A stretch of DNA of 64,000 bases from Acidobacteriota bacterium (GCA_003222395.1 QHWB01000058.1:24604-88603), one strand, 5' to 3'; shown: positions 41,617 through 51,194, counted from the first letter of the stretch. Notes: a model not told the origin generated them from the letters alone. Numbers and translations are program-made.

Positions 41617-44532
41617 TTAGAACCCGACGACGACGCCGACGCGGAAGATGCGCGGGCTCAGGTTCTGTCCGATCTGGTTGAACGTCGTCGACAGGATGTT
41701 GTTGTTGCGCACGAGCACGGTGTTCGCATTGAACACGTTGAACACGTCGCCGATGACGCGCAGTGACAGCGACTGCACCTTGAACGTCCGCGCGGCGCGC
41801 ACGTCCGTATCCCACACGTTGTCGTAGCGGAAGTAGTCGATCGCCGGTGTGACCAGCACGCTCAGCGATTCGCCGCCGAGCGCCTGCGAGCGGAACAGCG
41901 GGAACGGATAACCATGGCGGCCGAACACGTTCGCGCTCGTCTCGATGCCGAGCGGCGCGACGTACAGCGCATTGGCGTTGAATTGCCACTTCGCGTTGAC
42001 GAACACGCTGCCCGATCCGCTGGTCGCGCTGCTGACCGGAGCGAACTGACCGCCGTCGACGAGCGGCTCGGCGAACGTCGGCGTCGGATTGCCGTTCGTA
42101 TCGTAGCGTCCCTCGGCGAGCGCGAAGTGTTCCCGCGCGTTGTTGTACGAGAATGCGACGCGGCCCATCCAGCGATCCGACATCCGCTTGAGGAGCGCGA
42201 TCTCGAGGCCGTGATAGTCGGTCGAATAGCCGGGAACCGTGGTTGTCAGGAATCCGAGACCGCCGGCGACGACTTTCGCGCCGTTCGCGACGTAGGTCGG
42301 AACGCTGTAGGCCGTGCCATCGGGCAGCGTACCCGTCAGCACCGGTCCCGCCGAGTAATCGGCAAGCGTCACACCCGTGCGCGGCGTGATATTCGCCGAC
42401 AGATTGCCGAAGAGATCCGTTGTCTTCGTGTAGCTGTAGTTGACCTGCAGCGCGAAGTGCGCCCGCAGCTCACGATCAATCCCCGTCACGAAGCTGTGGG
42501 TGACCGGCGGCTTCAGGTTGGCGTCGAGCTGATTCGCTGACGTGACCGCCGTCGGGTTGGTCGGGCTGAAGCCGCCGCCGGATGTGAGGGCTCCCGGGGC
42601 GGTCAGCACTTCGTCGGCCTGCGCGAAATGATCGCCGTTGGTGTCGACCCAGCGATAGGTTGCGAACCCGACGCCGGCGCTCGGATTGATGGACCCGATT
42701 GTCGTCGGGCTGAGCTGACCCGCGTAGCGACTGTAGGCCGTGCGCGCGATCGTACGGCGGCTCTCGTCGAGCGCGAAGGTGAAGCCGGCTCGCGGCGAGA
42801 ACGTGTTCCACGAGAACGGCGAATCGTAGCCGGCGAACGTCAGGCCCGGCACCAGGTTCGGGAACGCCTTGCTCGCCGCGATCGTGCTGGCGAGCGCCTT
42901 GCCCGACTGATGGTCGTAGCGGAGGCCGAGGTTGACGGTCGCGCGGCCCCTCGTGATCGTGTCGCCGACATGAAGGTCGAAGTAGTTCGCGCGGTTGATG
43001 CCGTTGCCCTGGCGGAACACCTGCGCGCGCAGGTCGGTCGGTGTGTTCTCGATCGCCAGAATGCCGTTGCCCGGCCATGCGCTCAGCGTCTGCGAATCAG
43101 TCGTGCGGAAGCCCGATCCGAATTCGACGTCGTGCATCGCGCCGAACGCCTGCGCGAAGGTGTGCACGTCGACGTTCGCGGTCTGCTGGGGCCGCCGGTT
43201 GATGCTCTCGCTGAACGATCCGTACGAGCGGCCCGTCGTCAGGCTCCGGCCGGCCTGCATGTCCATCCCGCCTTCGGGCGTCAGCGCGTTGCCGGTGTTG
43301 TAGTACGCATACTTCGCCGACACGAACAGGTTCGGGTTGATCGCGCGATCGTCGGCGACCTTCCAGAGGCCGTGAAGCGGGAAATCGCTGTACGCGTTGT
43401 CCTGATGGAACGTCGCCGTCGGCGCGTCGAACAGGATGCCGGCGGTCGCCGGGCTGCGATAGTCCTTGACCTTCGAGCCGTTGAAGAACAGGAAGCTGAG
43501 CATGTCCTTGCGGTTCGCCTGCCAGTTCAACTTGATCTCGGGATCCTTCAGCTGCGTGCGATCGATGAGCGCTCCCGCGCGCCGCGCAAGACGGATGTCC
43601 TGCGACGAGTAGGAGCCGTAGAACCACGCGCGATCGACGAGAATCGGTCCGCCGATATCCGCGCCGTAGTCCGAGAGCTGCTGATTGTGATCGGCCGTCT
43701 GCGCCGTCACCGGCGTCGCGCCCAGCTTCAATTCGTCGGGCACATTCGACGCTTCCAGATTGTGATCGGCATAGTACCCGCGCGCCGTGCCGTGGAACTG
43801 ATTCGTGCCCCGCCGCGTGATCAGGTTGATGCCGACGCCGCCAGTCTGCTGCTTGATGTCCTGCCCGGCCGTCGACACGTGAATCTCTTCGAAGTTGTCG
43901 AAGTTGAAATAGGTCGGCGGCAGGCCCGCCGCAGCCATGTCGGTGATGACGATGCCGTCGAGCGTCCACACCGTGTCCTGGGGCCGCGTGCCTTTCGAAA
44001 CGACCGTCGGCGCCTGACCGGTTTCGTTCCCGCCGATGTTGACGCGATCGAGCAGAACGCCAGGCACGCCGCGCACCAGCGCGAACGGATCGCGTGACGT
44101 CGGCACGTTCGCCAGCTCGTCGCGCGAGAACGTGGTCGAGGTGCCGGTGGCCTTTGCGTCGAGAATCGGCGCCGGCGCCGACACGGTCACCGACTCGGTC
44201 ACCGCAGCGATGCGCAGCGTCAGCGGCGCGTCGGCGTTCCGGCCGGCCGCGACGATGACGTCGCGCTGCGCCGTCTTGAATCCGGCGAGCGACGCCGCGA
44301 GCTTGTACAGGCCCGGCTCGAGGCTCAGGAAACGGAACGTGCCGTCGCGATCGGTCACGAACGGATAGCTCGCGTCGGATCCCTGGAGCGAGACGTCGGC
44401 GCCGGGAATGACGCCGCCCTGCTCATCTTTAACAATGCCTGTGACACTCCCGCCATGCGCTTGTGCAACGGCCGGGATGGCGAGCGCGAGTCCGCACGCA
44501 CATATATAGAGGATGGAGCGGATGTGCTTCAT
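41617..44532 (-). CDS. TonB-dependent receptor, Oar-like
   Basis: An outer-membrane receptor of 971 residues, shorter than the other two. Signal peptide about 1-25 (SILYICACGLALAIPAVAQA), carboxypeptidase-regulatory-like domain about 27-105 (VTGIVKDEQGGVIPGADVSL), plug about 115-245 (APAPILDAKATGTSTTFSRD; IHVSTAGQDIKQQTGGVGIN), barrel to the C-terminus FRVGVVVGF. AAGGA is about 11 bp before ATG 44532 and a -35/-10-like pair lies at 44554-44584. It is a lone gene, and a decayed relative lies immediately upstream. The ligand is unknown. Confidence 0.92.
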   Translation of the reverse strand: MKHIRSILYICACGLALAIPAVAQAHGGSVTGIVKDEQGGVIPGADVSLQGSDASYPFVTDRDGTFRFLSLEPGLYKLAASLAGFKTAQRDVIVAAGRNADAPLTLRIAAVTESVTVSAPAPILDAKATGTSTTFSRDELANVPTSRDPFALVRGVPGVLLDRVNIGGNETGQAPTVVSKGTRPQDTVWTLDGIVITDMAAAGLPPTYFNFDNFEEIHVSTAGQDIKQQTGGVGINLITRRGTNQFHGTARGYYADHNLEASNVPDELKLGATPVTAQTADHNQQLSDYGADIGGPILVDRAWFYGSYSSQDIRLARRAGALIDRTQLKDPEIKLNWQANRKDMLSFLFFNGSKVKDYRSPATAGILFDAPTATFHQDNAYSDFPLHGLWKVADDRAINPNLFVSAKYAYYNTGNALTPEGGMDMQAGRSLTTGRSYGSFSESINRRPQQTANVDVHTFAQAFGAMHDVEFGSGFRTTDSQTLSAWPGNGILAIENTPTDLRAQVFRQGNGINRANYFDLHVGDTITRGRATVNLGLRYDHQSGKALASTIAASKAFPNLVPGLTFAGYDSPFSWNTFSPRAGFTFALDESRRTIARTAYSRYAGQLSPTTIGSINPSAGVGFATYRWVDTNGDHFAQADEVLTAPGALTSGGGFSPTNPTAVTSANQLDANLKPPVTHSFVTGIDRELRAHFALQVNYSYTKTTDLFGNLSANITPRTGVTLADYSAGPVLTGTLPDGTAYSVPTYVANGAKVVAGGLGFLTTTVPGYSTDYHGLEIALLKRMSDRWMGRVAFSYNNAREHFALAEGRYDTNGNPTPTFAEPLVDGGQFAPVSSATSGSGSVFVNAKWQFNANALYVAPLGIETSANVFGRHGYPFPLFRSQALGGESLSVLVTPAIDYFRYDNVWDTDVRAARTFKVQSLSLRVIGDVFNVFNANTVLVRNNNILSTTFNQIGQNLSPRIFRVGVVVGF

Positions 44533-44553
44533 AACTGGACTATTCCTTACCTC

Positions 44554-44584
44554 GATATATGACTTAGTGTGACAGGAAAGTCAA
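44554..44584 (-). promoter_or_regulatory. Possible sigma70-type promoter of TonB receptor
   Basis: On the minus strand TTGACT (44584-44579) is followed after 18-19 bp by ATATAT/TATATC (44560-44554). It lies about 20-50 bp upstream of the receptor start in a locally AT-rich stretch that stands out from the surrounding DNA. Confidence 0.45.
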
Positions 44585-44722
44585 ATGTGTCGCGAAATAA
44601 AACGCAGCAGCGTGCAAAGCCGCGGAGAAAACTAAACGGTCCGACAGGTTTCTCGGCGCCAACGTGGCAAAAGTGTAGAGCCGCAGCCCTCAGGGCCGTG
44701 CCCTGCCACGATGGATGTTCGA

Positions 44723-45497
44723 TCAGAACCCGATTCGGAACCCGAGCTGGGCCTCGCGCGGCACGTAGGCGTTGCCGTCGGTCTGCTGCGGCTGGCCGAA
44801 GAGCGCGGTCGCAGCAGCGTTCGTCGCGCTTCAACGACGTCGCGTAGCTGCCGTAGTTCGCGTGGTTGAAGACGTTGAACACCTCGGCGATGAGCGTCGC
44901 CTTGCGCGAACCGCCCAACGTCAGATCTTTCGTCATCCGCAGATCGACTCTGTGCAGCGGCAGTCCGAGCAGCGCGTTGCGCGGAATCACCGTGCCCGAC
45001 GCGATCGTCGGCGGCCCGTCGACGCGATCCGCGACGCCAGCGGGGATGACGATCGGGTTTGCTGTCCCACCGGCGTTCGTCAGGTTGAGGCGGTTCGTGC
45101 CCACTTTGCCGTACGGCGTGCCGGAGATGCTCGCGTTGAAGCGGTTCCCCGAGCCGTAGGAGTAGGTGATGCTCGTCGCGATTCCCCACTTCAACTGGTA
45201 CAGCGCGTAAGTACGGACCGTGTTGCGCTGGAACGCCGCCGACGTCGCGTACTCGCCGTCGACGAAGTCGAATGGGTTGTTCGCCCGGCGCCGTGTATCC
45301 GATGCCTCCGTCGTCGTGCATCGAGAACATCAGCGTATACGTCGCGCCGGCCTGCAGGCGGTTCTTCAGACGGCGCGTGAGCCCCATCGCGAGCTGCGTC
45401 TGATCGCGATGGCCGTTCGAGACGAACGTCAGCACCTGGCCGTACGCCGGGTTCGGCCGTCCGGCCGACGGATTCTTGTTGTAGCCGGTGGCGGTAT
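44723..45497 (-). pseudogene. Remnant of a fourth TonB-dependent receptor (C-terminal part)
   Basis: Carries only the last about 255 codons of an Oar-like receptor, in three frames. From upstream: NPSAGRPNPAYGQV and LTFVSNGHRDQTQLAMGLTR to about 45285; after a shift PFDFVDGEYATSAAFQRNTV, LKWGIATSITYSYGSGNRF and ATLIAEVFNVFNHANYGSYA to about 44830; after another shift ATALFGQPQQTDGNAYVPRE and LGFRIGF before the stop at 44723. The 5' part is missing: the frame ends at about 45497, where a 22-bp tandem repeat begins. It is not a duplicate of the neighbouring receptor at 41617 at the sequence level that I can see. Confidence 0.85.
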
Positions 45498-45502
45498 TTC
45501 TC

Positions 45503-45546
45503 CTCTACCCATTGGTAGCGCGAGCTCTACCCATTGGTAGCGCGAG
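45503..45546. repeat. 22-bp perfect direct repeat, two copies
   Basis: CTCTACCCATTGGTAGCGCG plus AG occurs twice with no spacer, at 45503-45524 and 45525-45546; each unit holds a CTACCCATTGGTAG inverted repeat. It sits exactly where the receptor remnant is cut off. Up to 45658 further GAGCGACAGCCGAGCG and GCTCGCCTAAAAGGC pieces follow, with no gene. Confidence 0.8.
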
Positions 45547-45658
45547 GCTTTCAGCCGAGCGACAGCCGAGCGGCTCAACCGACCGAGCGTCGCTCTCTGC
45601 TGCAGCCGTCGCGCTGTCGATGCGCTCGCCTAAAAGGCGCGCGCTACCTGTCTGTCTC

Positions 45659-47479
45659 TTACCAACCGAATATGTAGCGTTCCCGACGTGGATCGGCGCC
45701 GCCGCGCAGCGTGCCCGTTTTCGGGTTGACGCCGACGGCGACGACGCCCGTGCTCATGGAGTAGGGACCGAGCACGCGGAGCACGTGGCCGCGCGAACGC
45801 AGGTCGTCGAGCACCTTCGCCGGCACGCGCCCTTCGATCTCGAGCTGGCCCGGCGTGCTGTCGTGGTTGTCGAACGAGCTGTGCGGGTGATCCGAGTTGA
45901 AGCGCGGCGCCTCGATTGCCGCCTGCACGTCCATGTCGAAGACGAGCATGTTGAGCAGCACGTTCAGGACCTGCTGATCCTGGCTGTCGCCGCCCGGCGT
46001 GCTGATGGCGAGGAACGGCTTGTCGTCCTTCAGGATGATCGTCGGCGTGAGGGTCGTGCGCGGCCGCTTGCCGCCCACGAGGACGTTGGGGCTGGCCGGA
46101 TCGAGGTCGAACACCTGCATGCGGTTCGACAGCGGCACGCCGGTGTCGCCCGCGATGAACGCGCCGCCGAGCAGCCAGCCCGAGCTGGGCGTCGCGCTGA
46201 ACAGGTTCCCGTCCTTGTCGACGACGTCGACGCACGTCGTGTCGCCGCTCGTGTTCGATCCTTTCGGCCCCTGCGAGTGCGGCTGGTACCGGACTGCCGG
46301 CGCCTTCACGTCGGGATCGAACTCGAACGGATCGCCGGGACGATGATCGAGAAAAGCGCGCGGCGAGATCAGGAAGCGGCGCTTCGTCGCGTAATCCTTC
46401 GAGAGCAGACCCTTGATCGGCACTTTTGCGAACGCCGGATCGCCGAGGTACGCGTTGCGGTCGTCGTACGCCAGCTTGATCGCTTCGTGCGTCGTGTGGA
46501 TGTAGTCGGCCGATCCCCGCCCCATCGCTTTGAGATCGATCCCTTCCAGGATGTTCAGCGTCTCGAGAAGGACCGGGCCCTGGTTCCACGTGCCGGCCTT
46601 GTAGATCTGATACCCGTGGAAGGAAGTCGTGGTCGGCTCTTCGATGGATCCGTGGAAGTTGGCGAGATCCTCGTACGCGAACACGCCGCCTTCGGCGCGA
46701 TCGGCCTCGGCGATCCGCCTCGCGATATCGCCTTTGTAGAACGCGTCGCGGCCGGCGCGAATCGCCGATTTGCGATCGTGCGTCTTCTCGAACGCGTCGT
46801 GCTCCGTCCCGACGATCGCTCGGAACGTGCGCGCGAGGTTCGGCTGCCTGAACACCTCCCCGACTTCGGGCGCCTTGCCGTCGACGTAATAGAGGTGGCC
46901 CCATTTGTACGCTTCAGTGCGCTGGCGGTTGCTGATGAGGAAGTCGCGCAGGAAGGCGTACATCGGGAAGCCGTCGGCCAGCTCGATGGCCGGCTGCATC
47001 ACCTGCTCGAGACGCATCGTCCCGAAGTTCTCGAGCGCGATTGCCATCGCGTCCATCACTGCCGGCAGCGTCGCGCCGAGCGGACCGTTCGAGTCGACCT
47101 TGCCCTTGGCCTTGAACAGGTCGGGCGTCGCTGCTTTCGGCGCCGGACCCTGACCGTTGATGACGACGACGCGCTTCGTCCTCGCGTCGTAGATCATCGT
47201 CGGCGCCTCTCCGCCGAAGCCGAAATGCGAGATCTCGACGACCGAGGCCGCGAACACCGTCGCCACGCCGGCGTCGATGGCGTTGCCGCCCTGTTCGAGG
47301 ATGCGCGTGCCTGCGTGCACCGAGTAGTGGCGGCCGCCGGCGACGATGCCCCGCTGTCCGACGATTTCGGGCCGCATCGTGGCTTCGCGCCGCGGCGCCA
47401 CACGCGTCGGCTCGAGCTGCTGCGCGGCGGTGACGGGGACGAGCAGCACGCAGAAGAGCAGACCGACCAGTCTTTTCAT
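45659..47479 (-). CDS. Gamma-glutamyltransferase family protein
   Basis: A 606-residue exported Ntn hydrolase. Signal peptide about 1-20; the heavy-subunit start VAGGRHYSVHAGTRILEQGG and NAIDAGVATVFAASV is canonical. The self-cleavage site that exposes the catalytic Thr is in SGDTTCVDVVDKDGNLFSAT, and PRTTLTPTIILKDDKPFLAI and STPGGDSQDQQVLNVLLNML are the C-terminal signatures. It acts in the periplasm on gamma-glutamyl amides such as glutathione. A second, more distant homologue is at 62235. It lies beside but divergent from the peptide-ligase group that starts at 47581, 101 bp away; a shared role in gamma-glutamyl compounds is possible but unproven. Confidence 0.93.
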   Translation of the reverse strand: MKRLVGLLFCVLLVPVTAAQQLEPTRVAPRREATMRPEIVGQRGIVAGGRHYSVHAGTRILEQGGNAIDAGVATVFAASVVEISHFGFGGEAPTMIYDARTKRVVVINGQGPAPKAATPDLFKAKGKVDSNGPLGATLPAVMDAMAIALENFGTMRLEQVMQPAIELADGFPMYAFLRDFLISNRQRTEAYKWGHLYYVDGKAPEVGEVFRQPNLARTFRAIVGTEHDAFEKTHDRKSAIRAGRDAFYKGDIARRIAEADRAEGGVFAYEDLANFHGSIEEPTTTSFHGYQIYKAGTWNQGPVLLETLNILEGIDLKAMGRGSADYIHTTHEAIKLAYDDRNAYLGDPAFAKVPIKGLLSKDYATKRRFLISPRAFLDHRPGDPFEFDPDVKAPAVRYQPHSQGPKGSNTSGDTTCVDVVDKDGNLFSATPSSGWLLGGAFIAGDTGVPLSNRMQVFDLDPASPNVLVGGKRPRTTLTPTIILKDDKPFLAISTPGGDSQDQQVLNVLLNMLVFDMDVQAAIEAPRFNSDHPHSSFDNHDSTPGQLEIEGRVPAKVLDDLRSRGHVLRVLGPYSMSTGVVAVGVNPKTGTLRGGADPRRERYIFGW

Positions 47480-47580
47480 TGCGTCGGGCCTCGCGTCTTG
47501 AAAACGTGAAGATGCTGCGCGATTGTCGGGCGGCAGTACCCGTCTGTCAAGGGACTATGATACGGGCGGAGCCGCGAGAG

Positions 47581-48711
47581 ATGGAGCATCCCTTTACCCT
47601 CGGCGTCGAAGAGGAATTCCAGATTGTCGATCCCGAGACGTGGCAGCTCCGCTCGCATGTCTCGGAGCTGCTCGCGTCGACCGCCGCGACGTTCGGCGAC
47701 CAGGTCAAGCGGGAGCTGCACCAGTCGATCGTCGAGGTCGGGACAAAGATCTGCGTCAGCGTCGCGGAGCTGGCCGAGGAGATCATCCGCTGCCGCCGCG
47801 GCCTGGCCGACGCGGCCGAACGTGTCGGGCTTCGCGTCGCCGCCGCGGGCACGCATCCGTTTTCGTCGTGGACCGATCAGGTACTCTCGCCGGGCGAGCG
47901 CTACGACACGATCGTCGAGGAGCTCCAGCTGCTCGCGCGCTCGCTGCTCATCTTCGGCCTGCACGTGCACGTCGGCATTCCCGATCGCGCGCTGACGATC
48001 GAGCTCATGAACGAGGCGCGATACTTCCTGCCGCACCTGCTCGCACTGTCGACGAGCTCGCCGTTCTGGATGGGGCACAACACCGGGTTGAAGTCGTATC
48101 GCACGACGGTGTTTCGCCGCTTCCCGCGCACCGGCATCCCCGATCGGTTCCAGTCGTGGAGCGAGTACCAGGACTACGTCAATCTGCTCATCGAGCTGCA
48201 TTGCCTCGACAACGCCAGGAAAATCTGGTGGGACATCCGTCCGCACCCGACGTTCGGCACGCTGGAGTTTCGCGTGTGCGACGTGCCGACGGCGCCGCGC
48301 GCGACGATCGCCATCGCCGCCCTCGCGCAGGCGGTCATCGTCAAGTTGTACAAGCTGCGCAGGCGCAACCTCGGGTTCCGCCTGTATCACCGCCGTCTGC
48401 TCGAAGAGAACAAGTGGCGCGCCGCGCGCTGGGGGCTCGACGGCAAGCTGATCGACTTCGGCAGACGCCAGGAAGTGCCGATGCGCGACCTCGCGCTCGA
48501 GCTGCTGGAGTTCGTCGACGACGTCGTCGACGAGCTCGACAGCCGGCGCGAGGTGCAGTACGTGCGGGACATTCTGCGCGACGGCACGAGCGCCGATCGG
48601 CAACTCGCGGTCTACCGCGAGACCGGCGATCTGCGGGCGGTGGTGCAGGCGATCGTGCGCGAGACGAGCGAGAGCGTCGACGAGTCGGCGCGAACGTACC
48701 GCGTCTCGTGA
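47581..48711 (+). CDS. ybdK: GCS2-type carboxylate-amine ligase (YbdK family)
   Basis: A 376-residue member of the glutamate-cysteine ligase type 2 family. The start HPFTLGVEEEFQIVDPETW is the family's ATP/metal signature, followed by KRELHQSIVEVGTKICVS, FGLHVHVGIPD, SPFWMGHNTGLKSYRTTVF and WWDIRPHPTFGTLEFRVCDV. It joins a carboxylate to an amine with ATP; YbdK itself has weak glutamate-cysteine ligase activity. ATG 47581 begins at the conserved block; ATG 47557 would add eight residues, and a TATGAT hexamer overlaps that region. It is the first gene of a group with three ATP-grasp enzymes and two esterases, which suggests assembly of a small amide-linked product. Confidence 0.9.
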   Translation: MEHPFTLGVEEEFQIVDPETWQLRSHVSELLASTAATFGDQVKRELHQSIVEVGTKICVSVAELAEEIIRCRRGLADAAERVGLRVAAAGTHPFSSWTDQVLSPGERYDTIVEELQLLARSLLIFGLHVHVGIPDRALTIELMNEARYFLPHLLALSTSSPFWMGHNTGLKSYRTTVFRRFPRTGIPDRFQSWSEYQDYVNLLIELHCLDNARKIWWDIRPHPTFGTLEFRVCDVPTAPRATIAIAALAQAVIVKLYKLRRRNLGFRLYHRRLLEENKWRAARWGLDGKLIDFGRRQEVPMRDLALELLEFVDDVVDELDSRREVQYVRDILRDGTSADRQLAVYRETGDLRAVVQAIVRETSESVDESARTYRVS

Positions 48712-48735
48712 GCCACGGCGACGCCGCGAAATTAC

Positions 48736-48760
48736 CTCTCCACCACGGAGGACGCGGAGG
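48736..48760. repeat. CCACCACGGAG repeat, single copy
   Basis: CTCTCCACCACGGAGGACGC followed by GGAGG, the same motif as the arms at 40753 and 40806, between two genes of the ligase group. Confidence 0.6.
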
Positions 48761-48793
48761 TGGTCGAGAGCTTAAGACGGCAAGGAGTTCTCG

Positions 48794-49738
48794 ATGAAGG
48801 TGGGCCTGCTCTGCGGGCGTGAGCATGCATTTCCGCCCGCGTTTCTCGAGCGCGTCAACCGGCTCGGGCGGCCGCACGGCGTTACCGCGGAATTCGTGAA
48901 ACTTGCCGGCACCCGCATGGGCGAGCCCGCCGAATACCGCGTCATCGTCGATCGCATTTCACACGAGATCGAGTACTTCCGTGCGTATCTGAAGCACGCG
49001 GTGCTTGCGGGCACGTACGTCGTCAACAACCCGTTCTGGTGGACGGCCGACGACAAGTTCTTCAACTACTCGGTCGCCGAGCGCCTCGGCGTCGCGGTGC
49101 CGAAGACGATCGTGCTGCCGCAGAAATCGTATCCGCGCGAGTACGATCTCACGAGCGAATCGCTGCACAACCTCGGATACCCGATCGACTGGGAAGCGCT
49201 GCTCGATTACGTCGGCCGGCCGGCGATCCTCAAGCCGTATTCCGGTGGCGGATGGAAGCACGTCTACAAGGTGCACGACGTCTCCGAGCTGGTCGCCGCG
49301 TACGACGGCACCGGTCCCTACTGCATGACGCTGCAGGCATTCATCGACTTCGATCAGTACGTGCGCTGCTTCACGTTCGGTAAGACCGACATCGTGCCGG
49401 TCGCCTACGATCCGCGCGAGCGCCGGTATCTGGTCGAGCACGAGTATCTGTCGGCCGATCTGGGTGCGAGGATCGTCCGCGACGCGCAGACGCTGAACAC
49501 CGCACTCGGCTACGAGATGAACACGATCGAGTTCGCGGTGAGCGGCGGCGTGCCGTACGCGATCGATTTCCTGAATCCGGCGCCCGACTTCGAGCGGGAT
49601 CGGATCACGGAGTTCTATTTCGAGATGGTCGTCCAGCGGATGGCGGATCTGGTCATCGATCGAGCGTTGCACGGCCAGCCGCAGCAGATGTGGCCGCGAT
49701 GGGCGGAGATGCTCGAGATCGCGGCGGGGCCGGTCTGA
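48794..49738 (+). CDS. ATP-grasp domain protein
   Basis: A 314-residue ATP-grasp-type ligase. N-terminal Rossmann-like part (KVGLLCGREHAFPPAF), central PYSGGGWKHVYKVHDVSELV with the ATP-binding Lys in PAILKP, then MTLQAFIDFDQYVRCFTFG, and a C-terminal metal-binding end with NTIEFAVSGGVPYAIDFLNP and APDFERD. It joins a carboxylate to an amine via an acyl phosphate. AAGGAG lies 6 bp before ATG 48794. It is 82 bp after the GCS2-type ligase. Substrates are unknown; the compact C-terminus differs from RimK/D-Ala-D-Ala ligases, and it appears to belong to one of the uncharacterised families that co-occur with YbdK-like genes. Confidence 0.85.
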   Translation: MKVGLLCGREHAFPPAFLERVNRLGRPHGVTAEFVKLAGTRMGEPAEYRVIVDRISHEIEYFRAYLKHAVLAGTYVVNNPFWWTADDKFFNYSVAERLGVAVPKTIVLPQKSYPREYDLTSESLHNLGYPIDWEALLDYVGRPAILKPYSGGGWKHVYKVHDVSELVAAYDGTGPYCMTLQAFIDFDQYVRCFTFGKTDIVPVAYDPRERRYLVEHEYLSADLGARIVRDAQTLNTALGYEMNTIEFAVSGGVPYAIDFLNPAPDFERDRITEFYFEMVVQRMADLVIDRALHGQPQQMWPRWAEMLEIAAGPV

Positions 49739-49906
49739 CTGGTTGCTGAGGGCTGGGGCTGGTCGTTGGCGGCTGGTTGCTGGTTAATGGACTGGTGGCT
49801 AAGTGGGGATGGGCGTTGTGGATCCGGTACAACGATGGAACGAGCTGCTCGAAGAGGAGCAGCGTACGACAGCAACCAGTCACGACCAACCAGCAACCAG
49901 ATTGTG
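49739..49906. repeat. CTGGTTGCTGG repeat with inverted second arm in a coding sequence
   Basis: The plus-oriented arm at 49739-49800 (CTGGTTGCTGAGGGCTGGGG and GGCTGGTTGCTGGTTAATGG) faces a minus-oriented arm at 49866-49906 (CAGCAACCAGTCACGACCAA, CCAGCAACCAG). The second arm lies within the first codons of the next gene, in frame, coding TTATSHDQPATR. It appears to have been inserted. Confidence 0.7.
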
Positions 49907-51194
49907 CGCATCGCTCGCCGAAGAGATGCGCGCGCGACGGCTGACGTTCGGCGGACGCCTGCTGTGTCCGTTCCTGCGTCCCTTCTTTCTCGATTCACGC
50001 GATGAAGGACGCGTCAAAGACGCAGCCGAGACCCTCTGGATACTCGGCGAGCGCGTTGCGCAGGCGGCGCTCTCCGACGACACGCTGCTCGCCGACCTGG
50101 CGCTGAGTCCGGACGAGATCCGGCTGGCGCGGATCGATCCCGGCTATGCCACCGTCAGCACCGCGGCGCGGGCCGACGCCTTCGTGTTGCCCGACTCGCT
50201 GCAGTTCGCCGAGTACAACGGCGAGTCGCCGGCCGGCGCCGGCTACGCGCAGGGGCTCGCGGAGGTCTTCGGCGAGCTGGCGCTGATGCGCCGTCTGCGG
50301 GAGGATGTCGACGCGCGCATGTATCGGCCGGTCGACGTTCTTCTCGACGCGCTCGTCGCCTCGTATCGGGAGTGGGGCGGAACGGCGCGGCCGCCGCAGA
50401 TCGCGATCGTCGACTGGAAGGAAGTGCCGACCTTCAGCGAGTTCGAGCTGCTGCGCGACGCGTTCGCGGCCCGCGGCGTACCGACAATCGTTTGCGACCC
50501 GCGCGACCTCGATTTCGCTTCGGCACGCCTGACGGCCAACGACGTGCGCATCGATCTCGTCTACCGCCGCGTGCTCATCAACGACATCGTGTCGCGCGCC
50601 GAGGAGTGCCGCGCGCTCCTTGCGGCGTACGAGGCGGGCGCCGTGTGCGTGGCGAACTCGCTGCGCTGCAAGATTCCCCACAAGAAGGCGTTCTTCGCCG
50701 TGCTGACCGACGAGCGCCGATCGCAGCTGTTCAGCGAGCGCGAGCGCGCCGTCATTCGCCGCCACGTGCCGTGGACCGCGCTCGTACGCCAAGGCAACGT
50801 TCGGCTCGAAGGCGGCGAGATCGATCTCATCCCGCACCTGCGCCGCCATCGCAATCGCTTCGTCATCAAGCCGAACGACGAGTACGGCGGCACCGGCGTC
50901 ACGCTCGGATGGGAGACCAGCGAGGCGCAATGGGACGGCGCGATCGCACGCGCGCTCGCCGAGCGCGAGCGCGGATGGATCGCGCAGGAGAAAATCGCCG
51001 TGCGCCGCGAGATCTTCCCTATGTGCGCCAACGGCGGCGTCGAAATGCGCGACATGCTGGTCGACTTCGCGCCGTACCTCTTTCGCGGCGCGCTCGCCGG
51101 ATTTCTCACGCGACTCAGCGCGACCGGCCTCGCCAACGTCACCTCCGGCGGCGGTCAGGTTCCGGCCTTTGTCGTGACAGGTAAAATGGACTGA
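49809..51194 (+). CDS. Circularly permuted ATP-grasp-type ligase
   Basis: About 461 residues. The part from LTFGGRLLCPFLRPFFLD (residue 45) onwards follows the circularly permuted ATP-grasp layout: GYATVSTAARADAFVLPDSL, EYNGESPAGAGYAQGLAEVF (ExNxxSPAG), IAIVDWKEVPTFSEFELLRD, and near the C-terminus RFVIKPNDEYGGTGVTLGWE with the ATP Lys, then RGWIAQEKIAVRREIFPM. The start is unsure: ATG 49809, or GTG 49818 with GGGG 9 bp before it. Residues about 22-33 are encoded by a CAGCAACCAG-type repeat arm and have no family counterpart, so the N-terminus carries a recent insertion. The stop overlaps the next ATG (TGATG). Product unknown. Confidence 0.85.
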   Translation: MGVVDPVQRWNELLEEEQRTTATSHDQPATRLCASLAEEMRARRLTFGGRLLCPFLRPFFLDSRDEGRVKDAAETLWILGERVAQAALSDDTLLADLALSPDEIRLARIDPGYATVSTAARADAFVLPDSLQFAEYNGESPAGAGYAQGLAEVFGELALMRRLREDVDARMYRPVDVLLDALVASYREWGGTARPPQIAIVDWKEVPTFSEFELLRDAFAARGVPTIVCDPRDLDFASARLTANDVRIDLVYRRVLINDIVSRAEECRALLAAYEAGAVCVANSLRCKIPHKKAFFAVLTDERRSQLFSERERAVIRRHVPWTALVRQGNVRLEGGEIDLIPHLRRHRNRFVIKPNDEYGGTGVTLGWETSEAQWDGAIARALAERERGWIAQEKIAVRREIFPMCANGGVEMRDMLVDFAPYLFRGALAGFLTRLSATGLANVTSGGGQVPAFVVTGKMD

